DNA from: CALKXV01 sp965228905
Lineage (GTDB): Bacteria > Pseudomonadota > Alphaproteobacteria > Rhodobacterales > Rhodobacteraceae
DNA length: 64,000 nt
Direction of reading: 5' to 3'
Assembly: GCA_965228905.1 (NCBI GenBank)
Contig: CBDDII010000003.1
Span: forward strand, 1,302,001-1,366,000
Below are positions 1 through 8,908 of this stretch, in pieces. The position numbers and the translations under genes are program-made. Each line of letters starts with the position of its first letter. The stretch's first letter is position 1. The notes beneath the pieces are model-generated. The model saw only the letters and a list, made by a program, of their open reading frames with translations. It was not told the DNA's origin and made no database searches.

Positions 1-1
1 C

Positions 2-466
2 ACCGTGCGCGAGACCGAGGTGACCTTCAGCGCCGACATGCAGTTCATCGGCCAAAGCCATGTCGTGAGGGTGCCGCTGGAGAACGGCACGCCTGGCCGT
101 GAAGAGCTACAAAAATGTTTCGAATCAGCCTATTGGGATCGCTTCCAGGTCGAGTTGGACGAAATCCGCGCCAAGGTCGTGAACCTGAATTGCTCGGTCA
201 TTGGCCTTTCCGATCCGATCGACCTCTCTGTCCTGATCGACACATCGAACGCCACCGAAACACTGGAACGCACCGAAACCCGCGACGTGATCTTTGACGG
301 CGCCACGCACCCGACACCGGTCTATTGGCGCGACAACCTACCCCTTGATGCGGTGATCCAAGGCCCGGCGCTGGTCGAACAGATGGACAGCACCATCCTG
401 ATCGACCCCGGCTGCACCGCACGGCGCGACGCCATCGGCAACCTTGTGCTGGAGGTCGCACCATGA
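2..466 (+). CDS. Hydantoinase/oxoprolinase family subunit A, C-terminal part (partial)
   Basis: Only the last 154 residues are in the window; the reading frame runs in from the left edge, so the GTG at position 5 is not a real start. The sequence resembles the C-terminal domain of HyuA/oxoprolinase A subunits, the ATP-dependent hydrolases that open hydantoin or 5-oxoproline rings together with a B subunit. The tail has the typical pattern of an N-glycosidase-like barrel ending (GPALVEQMDSTILIDPG followed by a short variable end). Its stop overlaps the start of the next gene by ATGA (463-466), the standard translationally coupled hyuA-hyuB arrangement. Substrate cannot be told from this fragment. 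Confidence 0.85.
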   Translation, partial: TVRETEVTFSADMQFIGQSHVVRVPLENGTPGREELQKCFESAYWDRFQVELDEIRAKVVNLNCSVIGLSDPIDLSVLIDTSNATETLERTETRDVIFDGATHPTPVYWRDNLPLDAVIQGPALVEQMDSTILIDPGCTARRDAIGNLVLEVAP

Positions 467-2109
467 CGATTGATCCGATCACTCTTTCGGTCATCCAGGC
501 GGGGCTTGCGCAGGTTTGCGACGAGATGGACATGAGCTTTTCGCGCGCCGCCTTTTCACCCGTGATCGCCGAGGCGAACGACCGTTCCGACGGGATCTAT
601 GCCGCCGACGACGGTTCCCTGATCGCTCAGGGCGCGGGCGGCCTACCTGTGTTCGTTGGCACGATGCAGTATTCCACCCGAACGCTGATCGAAATGATCG
701 GGGCAGGGAAGGTCGCCGCGCCCAGACCCGACGACGTCTATATCGTCAACGATCCCTACCTCGGCGGTACGCATCTGATGGACGTTCGGTTCGCGCGGCC
801 CTTTTACCGGAACGGCGAGATCTTCTGCTGGCTGTCGAACACCGGCCACTGGCCGGATACCGGCGGTGCGGTGCCGGGCGGCTTTTCGGCCAGTGCGACG
901 GCGGTGGAACAAGAGGGACTGCGCCTGCCGCCCGTGCGACTGTTCAAGGAAGGCGTGCTGGATACCGAGATTTATTCGATCATCTGTTCCAACATCCGTG
1001 TTGCCGACCAACGGATTGGAGATGTGAAGGCTCAGGCGGCAGCCCTGAAGGTGGGCGAGGTAAGGCTGCACGCGCTTCTGGACCGGTACGGCGACGACGT
1101 GGTGAAAGAGGCGATTGCCGAGCTACGTGCCCGCGCCGAAACCCAGATGCGGACCCTGATCGACGAGATTGCCGATGGCCAATACACCTCGACCGCCTGG
1201 ATCGACAGCGACGGTGTGGTGAACGAACCGCTGGCGATCCGGCTGACCATCGACAAGACGCCGGGGCATCTGCGGTTCGACTTTTCCGAAAGCAGTCCGC
1301 CATGCCAAGGCCCGATGAACTCGGTCCTCGCGACGACGCTGTCGTCGGTCTATCTGGCGATGCGCCATATCTTTCCCGAAGTGCCGATCTCGGCCGGGGC
1401 CTTCGCGCCGCTTGAGGTGATACGCCCCTCAGGCACATTCCTCGACGCCCAGTACCCGCGCCCCGTCTCGGGCTGCGCGGCCGAGGTCAGCCAGCGCATT
1501 GCCGAAGCGGTCTTTGCCGCCCTTGTCGAGGCCCTGCCGGATCGCGTCACGGCAGCACCGGCAGGCACCAGCGGCAACTTCGCCCTTGGCGGGCATGATC
1601 CGGCGACGGGGCGCGATTTCGTCATGTACCAGCTTTCCGGCGGTGGCTACGGCGGCAATGCCGATCACGACGGTCTGGCCAATGGCTGTTCCACCATCGG
1701 TATATCCAAGGCTCCGCCGGTCGAGATCATGGAGCAGAACTTCCCCGTGCTCTACCACCGCTACGCCCTGCGCGAAGGCTCGGGCGGCGAAGGTATGCAC
1801 CGGGGCGGGCTGGGTCTGGACTATGAACTTGAGCTCAGGCGCGGCACCGCGCGGGCAAGTTTCGTCATGGATCACGGACGGTTCGGCCCGCTGGGTGCGC
1901 TTGGCGGCAAGGACGGCGCGGTGAACGAAGTCGAAGTCTGGCGCGATGGCGTCAAATACACGCCGGAACATCTGTCAAAGGAACAGGACATCCCGCTTGA
2001 GGCGGGCGACCGGGTGAGGGTGAAAACGCCGGGCGGCGGGGGCTACGGCGATCCGGGAGAACGCGATCCTAGTCTTCTGGCGGAGGATCGTCGTCTGGGC
2101 CGGACGTAA
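463..2109 (+). CDS. Hydantoinase/oxoprolinase family subunit B (HyuB-like)
   Basis: 548 residues, the usual length for the hydantoinase B/oxoprolinase family, which cleaves cyclic amides such as N-methylhydantoin, acetophenone-derived carboxylates or 5-oxoproline with an A subunit in an ATP-dependent reaction. Family hallmarks seen: the NDPYLGGTHLMD block at about residues 96-107, with His and Asp likely in metal or substrate binding, the GHWPDTGG block near 127-134, and the glycine-rich TPGGGGYGDP near the C-terminus that is almost invariant in the family. It is coupled to the A subunit by ATGA overlap. The 3' end overlaps the convergent rhomboid gene by 41 bp (2069-2109). Exact substrate is unknown. 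Confidence 0.9.
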   Translation: MTIDPITLSVIQAGLAQVCDEMDMSFSRAAFSPVIAEANDRSDGIYAADDGSLIAQGAGGLPVFVGTMQYSTRTLIEMIGAGKVAAPRPDDVYIVNDPYLGGTHLMDVRFARPFYRNGEIFCWLSNTGHWPDTGGAVPGGFSASATAVEQEGLRLPPVRLFKEGVLDTEIYSIICSNIRVADQRIGDVKAQAAALKVGEVRLHALLDRYGDDVVKEAIAELRARAETQMRTLIDEIADGQYTSTAWIDSDGVVNEPLAIRLTIDKTPGHLRFDFSESSPPCQGPMNSVLATTLSSVYLAMRHIFPEVPISAGAFAPLEVIRPSGTFLDAQYPRPVSGCAAEVSQRIAEAVFAALVEALPDRVTAAPAGTSGNFALGGHDPATGRDFVMYQLSGGGYGGNADHDGLANGCSTIGISKAPPVEIMEQNFPVLYHRYALREGSGGEGMHRGGLGLDYELELRRGTARASFVMDHGRFGPLGALGGKDGAVNEVEVWRDGVKYTPEHLSKEQDIPLEAGDRVRVKTPGGGGYGDPGERDPSLLAEDRRLGRT

Positions 2110-2749
2110 ACTCGGCCCGCCCGCGCGGGTCGATCAGCAAGGCACCAATCCAGCCGAAGACAAAGCCACCCAGATGCGCCTCCCAGGCCAAAAGCCGGTC
2201 CATCGCGTAGTAAAGCGCGACATTCAGCGCGACCAGCAAAAGGGCGGCACGGGCCACGGGCCACAGACGTTCCTGCAAGGTGAACCGGTCGACGTATTCC
2301 CAGGCCAGGATCGCGCCCGCCAGCCCGAACAGCGCGCCCGAGGCCCCGACCATCGGGCGATAACTTTCCGACAAAAGCGCAAAGCCCAGCCCGCCGCCAA
2401 GCATCCCAAGACAATAAAGAACGATGAACTTCGTGCCTCCCACGCGCAGCGCGACCGGGGTTGCCAGCGACACCAGCGTCAGCATGTTCAGGCCAAGGTG
2501 CATCAGCCCCGAGTGCAGGAAACCGTAGGTGACGAACATCAACCAGGGCTGTAGCGGGTAATTCGGTCGCCAATCATCCAGAAGACCGCTCCAGAAGCCG
2601 CCGTATTCATAAACGGTCGAGCGGAACCTTGCGATGCCAAGAAGCCGCATGTCCCCAAGTTGCATGAGCACTTCGATGCCAATGCAAAGCCCGACCAGGA
2701 TCAGGATGGCAGCGCGGCCGGGCGCGCCAGAGCGCTCTTCGTCGCTCAT
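2069..2749 (-). CDS. Rhomboid family intramembrane serine protease
   Basis: 226 residues with about six hydrophobic segments, an inner-membrane protease of the rhomboid family that cleaves transmembrane helices. The catalytic dyad is visible: Ser in GASGALFG (about S137) and His in AHLGGFVFG (about H192). The HxxxxHxxxN motif of TM2 (HSGLMHLGLNM, about H79, H84, N88) that builds the oxyanion site is also intact. I chose the ATG at 2749 (MSDEERSG) over an upstream GTG at 2782, because a GGGG stretch lies about 8 nt ahead and the polar N-terminus is more typical. The C-terminus ends in an acidic tail (DDDPPPED) and overlaps hyuB on the other strand. Substrate is unknown. Confidence 0.88.
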   Translation of the reverse strand: MSDEERSGAPGRAAILILVGLCIGIEVLMQLGDMRLLGIARFRSTVYEYGGFWSGLLDDWRPNYPLQPWLMFVTYGFLHSGLMHLGLNMLTLVSLATPVALRVGGTKFIVLYCLGMLGGGLGFALLSESYRPMVGASGALFGLAGAILAWEYVDRFTLQERLWPVARAALLLVALNVALYYAMDRLLAWEAHLGGFVFGWIGALLIDPRGRAEFTSGPDDDPPPED

Positions 2750-2827
2750 CGTCCATGCCCCGCGACATCCGAAACGGACCAAGGCCGCGGACCTGCCTTC
2801 ATCTGTCCCGCCCCCGTTCCGACCGGG

Positions 2828-5257
2828 TTATTGATCGGCTGCGGCAGCCAGGGCATCCCTGCGAGCGGCGGCATCGGCGATCTGCTCACGCGGGTCACTG
2901 CCCTGCACAATCGCCAGCGTCGCTTCGTATTGCGCGATGGCCTGCTCGGACTGGCCCAACTCTTCATAGACGCGCCCCAGGTGGTATTGAACGATCGGAT
3001 CGCCCGAAAGCGCCTCGGCTGCCGGTTCCAAATAGGTCAGCGCGTCCTCGAATTCGCCCCGGCGGAACTGAATCCAGCCGTAGGTGTCCTGGAACGGGGG
3101 GATTTCGGTGCCGCGCAGGCGACGGGCCACGGTAAAGGCACGCTCAAGGCTGGCCTCATCGCTCCGGTACGTCGCCAGAAGACTGGCAAGGTTGTTTGCA
3201 ATGATCGGTGACTCGCTGCTCTGTTCGTAAAGGGTTTCGTATATCCCGATGGCCCCATCAATGTCGTTCTCGCGTTCCAGGAAGGACGCCTTGGCCCAAA
3301 GCAGGTCGTTGTCGTCGGGAGAGTTGGCAAGACCGTTGTCGATGGCGGCTCTTGCCTCATCGACCTTGCCCTGAGCGCCAAGAACGCGGGCATATTGCAA
3401 AAGGTCCCGGCCAAGTCCGGTTTCGGTGGCGACGTTCGACAGGGTTTCCTCGGCTGCCTCGAAATCACCGACGGCAAACTGCGTGTTGCCAAGAACCTGA
3501 AGTGCGCGGGGGTTGTCGGGAAATTCCTCGACCAGTTCCGCTGCCAGCGCCAACGCCTCTTCCGGCAGGTTCATGCCAAGCCGCGTACGGATCAGCGCGA
3601 TCTTGGCCGCACCGGCGGCGTCTTCGCCACTTTCCGCCATTTCCTCAAGGAAAGCGATGCCCCGGTCCTGGCCTTCGACTCGACTGATGATCTGAAGGCG
3701 CAACTGGTTGGCCCGGTTTTGCGCCGCACTGTCGGGGTTACGCTTCAGCGTATCGACCACCTGCTGCGCACGCGGCCAGTCTTCGGTTCGCAGGTAAATT
3801 TCACCAAGCGGCGCAAGCAGTTCGACCTCGCCGGGGCTGACCCGAAGCGCATTGATCAGAACTTCTTCTGCCGCGGTCAGACGGTCCTGTTCCATCAGCA
3901 CCCGCGCGAAACGCAGGCTTTCCGCCGGAGCATTCCCCGAGGCGTCAACCGCCAGCGCAAGAAGATCCTGCGCAAGCTGGGCGTTGCCGTTACGCTCATG
4001 CGCCCGGGCCATCAGGGTCATCGCCTCGGCATCTTCCGGCGCCTGGTCCAGCGCCTGACGCAATGTGCTGATGGCCTCGTCGGCTTCGTCGGCCTCGATC
4101 AGCCACGCGGCGTTCATTTTCAGGGCTTCGACATTGGTTGCGTCGCTTTCCAGCACTTCGCCGACAAGTGTGCGTGCGCCCACTTCGTTGCCGGTGGCCA
4201 CCAGAATGCGGGCCAGCGTCACCTTGTAGCGATCCGCCTCGGCACCCGGCGGCGTCGTTTCGACCACCGTCTCCATGATCGAGATCGCTTCGCCCGGCTG
4301 TTGCATGTCAAACAGAAGCCCTGCCTGCAAGGCTTTTAGAACATTGGCGTTTTCATACTGACCAATGGCTGACTGCACTTCTTCAAGCGCGGCTTCCGGC
4401 CCCGTTGAACGCTCAATGAAAGCGATCAAATTCACATGGGCGGCCAGCTTGTCCTCGGCCGTTTCAATCTCGCTGCGCAGAAAATCCTGTGCCGACTTTA
4501 CGTCGCCTTCGCGGGTCAGCAAACGCAACAGCATCCCTTTGGTTTCCTCGTCGTCGGGAAAACGGGCGATGGTATCGCGCAAATGGCTTTCCAGCCGGGC
4601 TGTGTCGCCTTTCTGGGCCAACAGCATGGCCTTGGCGCGATGGAAAAGCGGGTTGTCCGGCGCAATGGCAAGCGCCTTTTCGGTCACCTCGATGGACTTG
4701 TCGATTTCGCCCTCGGTCATGTACCCCTGGATCAAGAGCCGATGGAGGATCTCATTGTCTGGTTGCGCTTCCGCCAGGACTTCCGCCTCGCGAGTCAATT
4801 CGCGAATCCGTGGCTGGTCTTCCTCCTGCGCCGCCTTGCGGAAGGTCAGCGCAAGGATGGCGACCTCGCTGCCCTCAACGGGGGGATCGGCGGCAAGAAG
4901 CGCGGCGCCATGGCGTTCGGCTTCGTCCCAGTTCTGCGTGATTATTGCAATTTCGGTAAGGGCCAGCCGTGCTTCCATATTGGAAGGGTCCTGTTCGGCC
5001 GCGCGCAGGAAATGTGAATAGGCCTCGGAAGTATTGCCCAACTGGCGCGAAACCCGGGCATAGGCCAGCCGTGCCTCCTGGTGGTTCCGGTCAAGCGTGA
5101 AGACGTTCCTCAGTTCCACCTGCGCACGCTGGAGGTCGCCGGCCGCGATCAACTCCATGCCGCTTTCAAAGTGCTTCGCAGCACGTTCTTCAGCCGAGTC
5201 GCAGGCCGAAAGGGCGATAAATCCAGCTAAAACGAAAGAACGAATGGGATAGGCCAT
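2828..5257 (-). CDS. TPR-repeat lipoprotein, PrsT-like (exopolysaccharide system)
   Basis: 809 residues. The N-terminus is a lipoprotein signal peptide with lipobox LSAC (lipidated Cys at residue 19), so the mature protein should be anchored in the outer or inner membrane facing the periplasm. The rest is almost entirely tetratricopeptide-like helical pairs (repeated patterns such as ALxxAPxxxxxxxxxA). It resembles PrsT, the TPR lipoprotein found with exosortase/PEP-CTERM exopolysaccharide clusters, and the neighbours (sugar transferase, GspA-like ATPase, Wzz, tyrosine kinase) are the same set. The start at 5257 has GAGGAG 9 nt upstream; an in-frame upstream extension to 5314 is rejected because it would bury the signal peptide. 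Probably a scaffold for polymer assembly or export; specific role inferred. Confidence 0.82.
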   Translation of the reverse strand: MAYPIRSFVLAGFIALSACDSAEERAAKHFESGMELIAAGDLQRAQVELRNVFTLDRNHQEARLAYARVSRQLGNTSEAYSHFLRAAEQDPSNMEARLALTEIAIITQNWDEAERHGAALLAADPPVEGSEVAILALTFRKAAQEEDQPRIRELTREAEVLAEAQPDNEILHRLLIQGYMTEGEIDKSIEVTEKALAIAPDNPLFHRAKAMLLAQKGDTARLESHLRDTIARFPDDEETKGMLLRLLTREGDVKSAQDFLRSEIETAEDKLAAHVNLIAFIERSTGPEAALEEVQSAIGQYENANVLKALQAGLLFDMQQPGEAISIMETVVETTPPGAEADRYKVTLARILVATGNEVGARTLVGEVLESDATNVEALKMNAAWLIEADEADEAISTLRQALDQAPEDAEAMTLMARAHERNGNAQLAQDLLALAVDASGNAPAESLRFARVLMEQDRLTAAEEVLINALRVSPGEVELLAPLGEIYLRTEDWPRAQQVVDTLKRNPDSAAQNRANQLRLQIISRVEGQDRGIAFLEEMAESGEDAAGAAKIALIRTRLGMNLPEEALALAAELVEEFPDNPRALQVLGNTQFAVGDFEAAEETLSNVATETGLGRDLLQYARVLGAQGKVDEARAAIDNGLANSPDDNDLLWAKASFLERENDIDGAIGIYETLYEQSSESPIIANNLASLLATYRSDEASLERAFTVARRLRGTEIPPFQDTYGWIQFRRGEFEDALTYLEPAAEALSGDPIVQYHLGRVYEELGQSEQAIAQYEATLAIVQGSDPREQIADAAARRDALAAAADQ

Positions 5258-5353
5258 AACGCGGAACTCCTCAAAACAACGACGCGCCCTCTTATCAAAG
5301 GACGCGCCGTTCAACCAGTATCGGTTACAAAGATTTGAGGTAGCCGTTGCGTT

Positions 5354-6040
5354 TTAGACGCCGGTTCCTTTCAGAACCACACCAACAGTCTGGGAAAGGA
5401 TACGCAGGTCACCGGCAAATGACACATTCATGTCATAAGCGTCGTCGTACCCGGCACGCTCGGCGAAAGAAGACTCGTTGCGCTCGGACACCTGCCAGCT
5501 TCCCGTCACACCGGGGCGCAGACGGTAATAGCCGTGGCCCGGATACAGCCCCTGTTGCGAAGGCATCATGGGGCGCGGGCCAACAAGAGCCATGTCGCCG
5601 GTCAGAACGTTCCAAAGCTGCGGAAGCTCATCCAGAGAAGTTTTCCGCAGGATTTTTCCGACCTTGGTGCAGCGCGGGTCGAAGCTCAGCTTCTGCTTCG
5701 TCTTCCACTCTTCGCGAGCTTCGGAATTTTCAGCAAGGTATTTCTCAAGCTTGGCTTCGGCATTCGGCACCATCGTGCGGAATTTCCAAATCCGGAAACG
5801 TTTGCCGTCCTTGCCGACTCGTTCCTGACGGAAGATCGGCGAACGACCGTCTTCCAGAACGACAGCGACTGCGATCAGCAGAAGCACCGGAGCAACAAAG
5901 GGCAACGATGCCAGGATCAGCGCCGTGTCGAGAACACGTTTGAAAAACTGTCTGTATACACCTTCCCGCTTCGAAGCAGCGGAGTACGGCAGCGGCTTTA
6001 CTTCGGAAGATGCCTGAATACGCGTGGCATAAACTGTCAT
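5354..6040 (-). CDS. Polyprenyl-phosphate sugar-1-phosphate transferase (ExoY/WcaJ C-terminal type)
   Basis: 228 residues, a short initiating glycosyl-1-phosphate transferase that would place the first sugar on undecaprenyl phosphate at the inner membrane. One hydrophobic segment at about residues 38-62 is followed by the conserved cytoplasmic catalytic region: KFRTM (about 86-90), the catalytic Asp-Glu pair in SLDELPQ (D137, E138), and VGPRP (about 153-157), then the LRPGVTG motif. It lacks the extra N-terminal membrane domain of WbaP/WcaJ, like ExoY. It is transcribed with the TPR lipoprotein downstream (96 bp gap) and divergently from the ATPase/Wzz/kinase operon. The CtrA-type box at 6135-6149 lies 95 bp upstream of its start. 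Confidence 0.92.
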   Translation of the reverse strand: MTVYATRIQASSEVKPLPYSAASKREGVYRQFFKRVLDTALILASLPFVAPVLLLIAVAVVLEDGRSPIFRQERVGKDGKRFRIWKFRTMVPNAEAKLEKYLAENSEAREEWKTKQKLSFDPRCTKVGKILRKTSLDELPQLWNVLTGDMALVGPRPMMPSQQGLYPGHGYYRLRPGVTGSWQVSERNESSFAERAGYDDAYDMNVSFAGDLRILSQTVGVVLKGTGV

Positions 6041-6525
6041 TACTATCTACCGACCCCCGTCGGCTCCCTTACACACAACCCAAAATCGTAACCCGGACCC
6101 ACAACAAGGCCTGTCCGACCAGGTCGGTGTAGCATTAAGGGGGTGTTAAGCAAAGGAATTCGGGCTGAAATATGTGATTTTTTCGGCAGAATCGCTTCAT
6201 ATATGAGCGACTTGACCTAGCGTCGCTTTCCAAATGTGCAGAACCGCTACGATTTTCGCCATATTTCCGCCTTTAGCATGAAGAGGCCGTATACAGGGCT
6301 CAAAATCAACAATCTGGCGAATTTCGTCATATTGTTTCAAATCGATCACAAATCGTCAAGGAACCCGGCTTCGCAAAACTTGCACGATTCGACTTCTGCC
6401 TGACGATTGGCTGCGAAATCATTGCAGAATTGCCGCATACCCGCCATGTTATATGGCTATAGGCAAAGCAAGCAGACTCTTACCTCGGCGTGCCCTATAT
6501 CCACTCCGAGCAATCAGTGAGATCA
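6041..6525. other. 485-bp divergent spacer between the two exopolysaccharide units
   Basis: This is the longest gene-free stretch in the window and is visibly richer in A+T than its surroundings. It should hold the promoters of the sugar transferase/TPR unit (leftward) and the ATPase/Wzz/kinase unit (rightward). It contains a perfect CtrA-type box (6135-6149) and a 10-bp perfect palindrome TCATATATGA at 6197-6206 flanked by near-symmetric CGCT/AGCG. I could not pick convincing sigma-70 -35/-10 pairs by eye. No small gene with a plausible ribosome binding site was seen. Confidence 0.7.
6135..6149. promoter_or_regulatory. Perfect CtrA-type binding site TTAA-N7-TTAA
   Basis: The sequence TTAAGGGGGTGTTAA matches the full CtrA consensus (TTAA, seven-base spacer, TTAA) exactly. 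CtrA is the alphaproteobacterial response regulator that in Rhodobacteraceae controls motility, gene transfer agents and related traits. The site lies in the divergent spacer, 95 bp upstream of the sugar transferase start and 377 bp upstream of the ATPase start, so it fits leftward control best. I found no other perfect copy in intergenic sequence of the window. Function is inferred from the motif alone. Confidence 0.6.
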
Positions 6526-7380
6526 ATGACGAGTTCAGACCTTTACATGGAGTTCTTCGGGTTTTCCGAGCGGCCATTCACTTTGCTGCCCGATCCCGAT
6601 TTCATCTATTGGTCCCGCGCACACCGCAGGGCCTATTCCGTGCTGGAATACGGGGTGCTTACGCGCTCGCCGATCACGGTCGTCACCGGCGAGGTCGGCG
6701 TGGGCAAGACCACCCTTGTCCAAAAGCTCATCCAGACCCTGGAACAGGACATCACCCTTGGCATGATCTCGAATGCCCAGGGCGGTCGCGGGGAATTGTT
6801 GCAGTGGGCCTTGAACTCGCTCGGTGTCGAAACCGACCTGAACGCGGCCTATGTGACGCTCTTTCAGCAACTCCAGGATTTCGTGATCGAAGAATACGCC
6901 AGCGGCCGGCGGGTCATCATCCTGATCGACGAGGCGCAGAACCTGTCGATCGAGGGGCTGGAAGAACTGAGGATGCTGACCAATATCAACTCGAACAAGG
7001 ACGAGTTGCTGCAACTGATCCTGATCGGCCAGCCCGAGTTGCGCCAGATGATCATGCGCCCCGAGTTGCGCCAGTTCGCACAGCGCGTGACGGCCACATA
7101 TCATGTCGGTTCGCTCGACCGTGCCGGTGTCGCCGGATACATGCAGCACCGGCTGACCCACGTCGGCGGCACCGGAACCGAGTTTACGGACGAAGCCATC
7201 GACCTTGTCCACCAGCATTCCCACGGGATCCCGCGACTTGTGAACAGGCTCTGCGATTTCGCGATGGTCTACGCGGCCACCGAAGAGCGTCGCGTCGTGG
7301 ATGCCGCGATAATCGAAGAAGTGCTTGAAGACGGCATCTTCTTGCCAGCCGTGCAATCCACCGGGGAGGCAGCAGAATGA
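6526..7380 (+). CDS. AAA ATPase of the GspA/ExeA type (exopolysaccharide-associated)
   Basis: 284 residues. The N-terminus FFGFSERPFTLLPDPDF is the signature of ExeA/GspA-like AAA ATPases; Walker A is GEVGVGKT (residues 55-62) and Walker B IILIDEAQ (131-138), followed by sensor-like NINSNKDELLQL. In exosortase/PEP-CTERM polysaccharide clusters an ATPase of this type sits beside the chain-length regulator and tyrosine kinase, exactly as here. It is cytoplasmic by sequence and probably energises or regulates assembly of the export machinery. It is shorter than the larger ExeA-type proteins that carry a C-terminal peptidoglycan-binding part, which is absent. ATG at 6526 is chosen over GTG 6490 because homology starts there. 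Stop overlaps wzz by ATGA. Confidence 0.85.
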   Translation: MTSSDLYMEFFGFSERPFTLLPDPDFIYWSRAHRRAYSVLEYGVLTRSPITVVTGEVGVGKTTLVQKLIQTLEQDITLGMISNAQGGRGELLQWALNSLGVETDLNAAYVTLFQQLQDFVIEEYASGRRVIILIDEAQNLSIEGLEELRMLTNINSNKDELLQLILIGQPELRQMIMRPELRQFAQRVTATYHVGSLDRAGVAGYMQHRLTHVGGTGTEFTDEAIDLVHQHSHGIPRLVNRLCDFAMVYAATEERRVVDAAIIEEVLEDGIFLPAVQSTGEAAE

Positions 7381-8891
7381 ACATCGACTTGGCTTTCTAT
7401 TACCAATTGTTCATCCGCCGGCTGCCGGTGATGGCCGTGATCTTCACCCTGTGCGCCGGGATCGGTGTCGCGCTTGCGATGACCCTGCCGCCAAAGTTTT
7501 CGGCAGACGCACGCCTTGTCGTGGAAGGCGCTCAGATTTCAGCGAATGAACGACGGGGCAACGACGAAACCGACCCCAGCCAGCATCTTCAGATCATCCA
7601 GCAGCGTCTTATGACGCGCGCCAATCTCGTCGATATCGCCAACAAGTTCCGCGTCTTCCGGGGAGAGGGCAATCTTTCACCGGACGAGGTGGTCAAAAGG
7701 ATGCGCGGTCAGACGAGAATCAATATCTCGGCGGGCCGCAACCGGGCCACTTTCATGGAGATTTCCTTTACCTCCGAACGTGCGAAGGTGTCATCCGACG
7801 TCGTGAACGAGCTTGTCACCCTTGTTCTGGCCGAGGATGCCGAGATCCGCGGAGTCGGGTCGCGTCAGACGCTGGAGTTCTTTGTCAAACAGGTCGAGCG
7901 TCTGGACGAGGAACTGGCCCGGCAAAGTGCCCAGATCGTCGCCTTCAAGGAAGCCAACAAAGAGGCTCTGCCGGAAAGCCTGCAATACCGTCTCGATCGC
8001 CGCGCGACCTTGCAGGAACGGATGAACCTGTCCATCCGCGACCGCGCGTCGCTTCTGGATCAGCGGGATCGTCTGACTGCCCTGGGCCTGCAAGCACTGC
8101 CGCAGGCGGTTCCGCTGACAGCCGAACAACAGCTCTTGCAGCAATACAATGCCGAGCTTGTCGAATGGGAAGTCGTGCTGAAAGGCAAGTCCAACCCGAA
8201 AGTCGAAGTGCTGAAGGCCAAGATCGCCGAATTGGAACGCAGGCTCTCGCTCACCGTGCAGGACGATGCGTCACCGTCGTCTTCGGTCCTGGATTTGCAA
8301 CTGGCAGAACTCGACTCCCGGCTGGAATTCATTGACCAGGAAATCGAACGCGGCGAGGCCGAGTTGGAAGAACTCCGCATCGCGATCGAAGCGACGCCCT
8401 CGGTTGCAAACCGCCTTGAACAGCTTGAACGCGAATACGTGAACACCCAGACCCTTTACAATCGCGCTGTCACCGATCGCGCCGCCGCGCAGACCGGCGA
8501 CCAGATCGTGGTCAACAACAAGGATGAGCGTGTCACCGTGATCGAGCAGGCGACACCGCCGTCCGCTCCCACGTCGCCGAACCGCAAGACGGTTGCCGGT
8601 GGCGGTGTCTTCGCGGGATCGGCGCTTGCGGGCCTGTTCTTCATTCTCACGGAACTTCTGAACCGCACCATCCGCCGCCCCGTGGACATCGTGAATGCGC
8701 TTGGTGTCCAGCCTTTGGCCACCATTCCCTACCTGGAAGAAGAATCGGTTCGCCGTCGTCGCCGTGCGTTGAAGACCATCCTGATCGTCGGGATCCTTAT
8801 CGCGATTCCCGTCGGTTTATGGGCGATACATACATTTTACCTACCGCTGGAACTGGTGATCGAGAAGGTGCTTGATCGCGTGGGGCTTTGA
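7377..8891 (+). CDS. Wzz/GNVR-type polysaccharide chain-length determinant
   Basis: 504 residues. A first transmembrane helix at about residues 17-37 is followed by a Wzz-type periplasmic domain, long coiled-coil segments (about 165-225 and 245-350, heptad-rich with many Glu/Arg/Leu), and a membrane helix at about 410-430. After a short loop a third hydrophobic helix lies near 465-488. This is the polysaccharide co-polymerase architecture of exosortase-associated chain-length determinants: it sets the length of the exported polymer and partners a bacterial tyrosine kinase. The kinase is encoded 17 bp downstream and the ATPase directly upstream with ATGA overlap, so the three form one operon. 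The extra C-terminal hydrophobic helix is somewhat unusual for simple Wzz proteins. Confidence 0.9.
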   Translation: MNIDLAFYYQLFIRRLPVMAVIFTLCAGIGVALAMTLPPKFSADARLVVEGAQISANERRGNDETDPSQHLQIIQQRLMTRANLVDIANKFRVFRGEGNLSPDEVVKRMRGQTRINISAGRNRATFMEISFTSERAKVSSDVVNELVTLVLAEDAEIRGVGSRQTLEFFVKQVERLDEELARQSAQIVAFKEANKEALPESLQYRLDRRATLQERMNLSIRDRASLLDQRDRLTALGLQALPQAVPLTAEQQLLQQYNAELVEWEVVLKGKSNPKVEVLKAKIAELERRLSLTVQDDASPSSSVLDLQLAELDSRLEFIDQEIERGEAELEELRIAIEATPSVANRLEQLEREYVNTQTLYNRAVTDRAAAQTGDQIVVNNKDERVTVIEQATPPSAPTSPNRKTVAGGGVFAGSALAGLFFILTELLNRTIRRPVDIVNALGVQPLATIPYLEEESVRRRRRALKTILIVGILIAIPVGLWAIHTFYLPLELVIEKVLDRVGL

Positions 8892-8908
8892 GCAGGACAG
8901 ATTGAACG

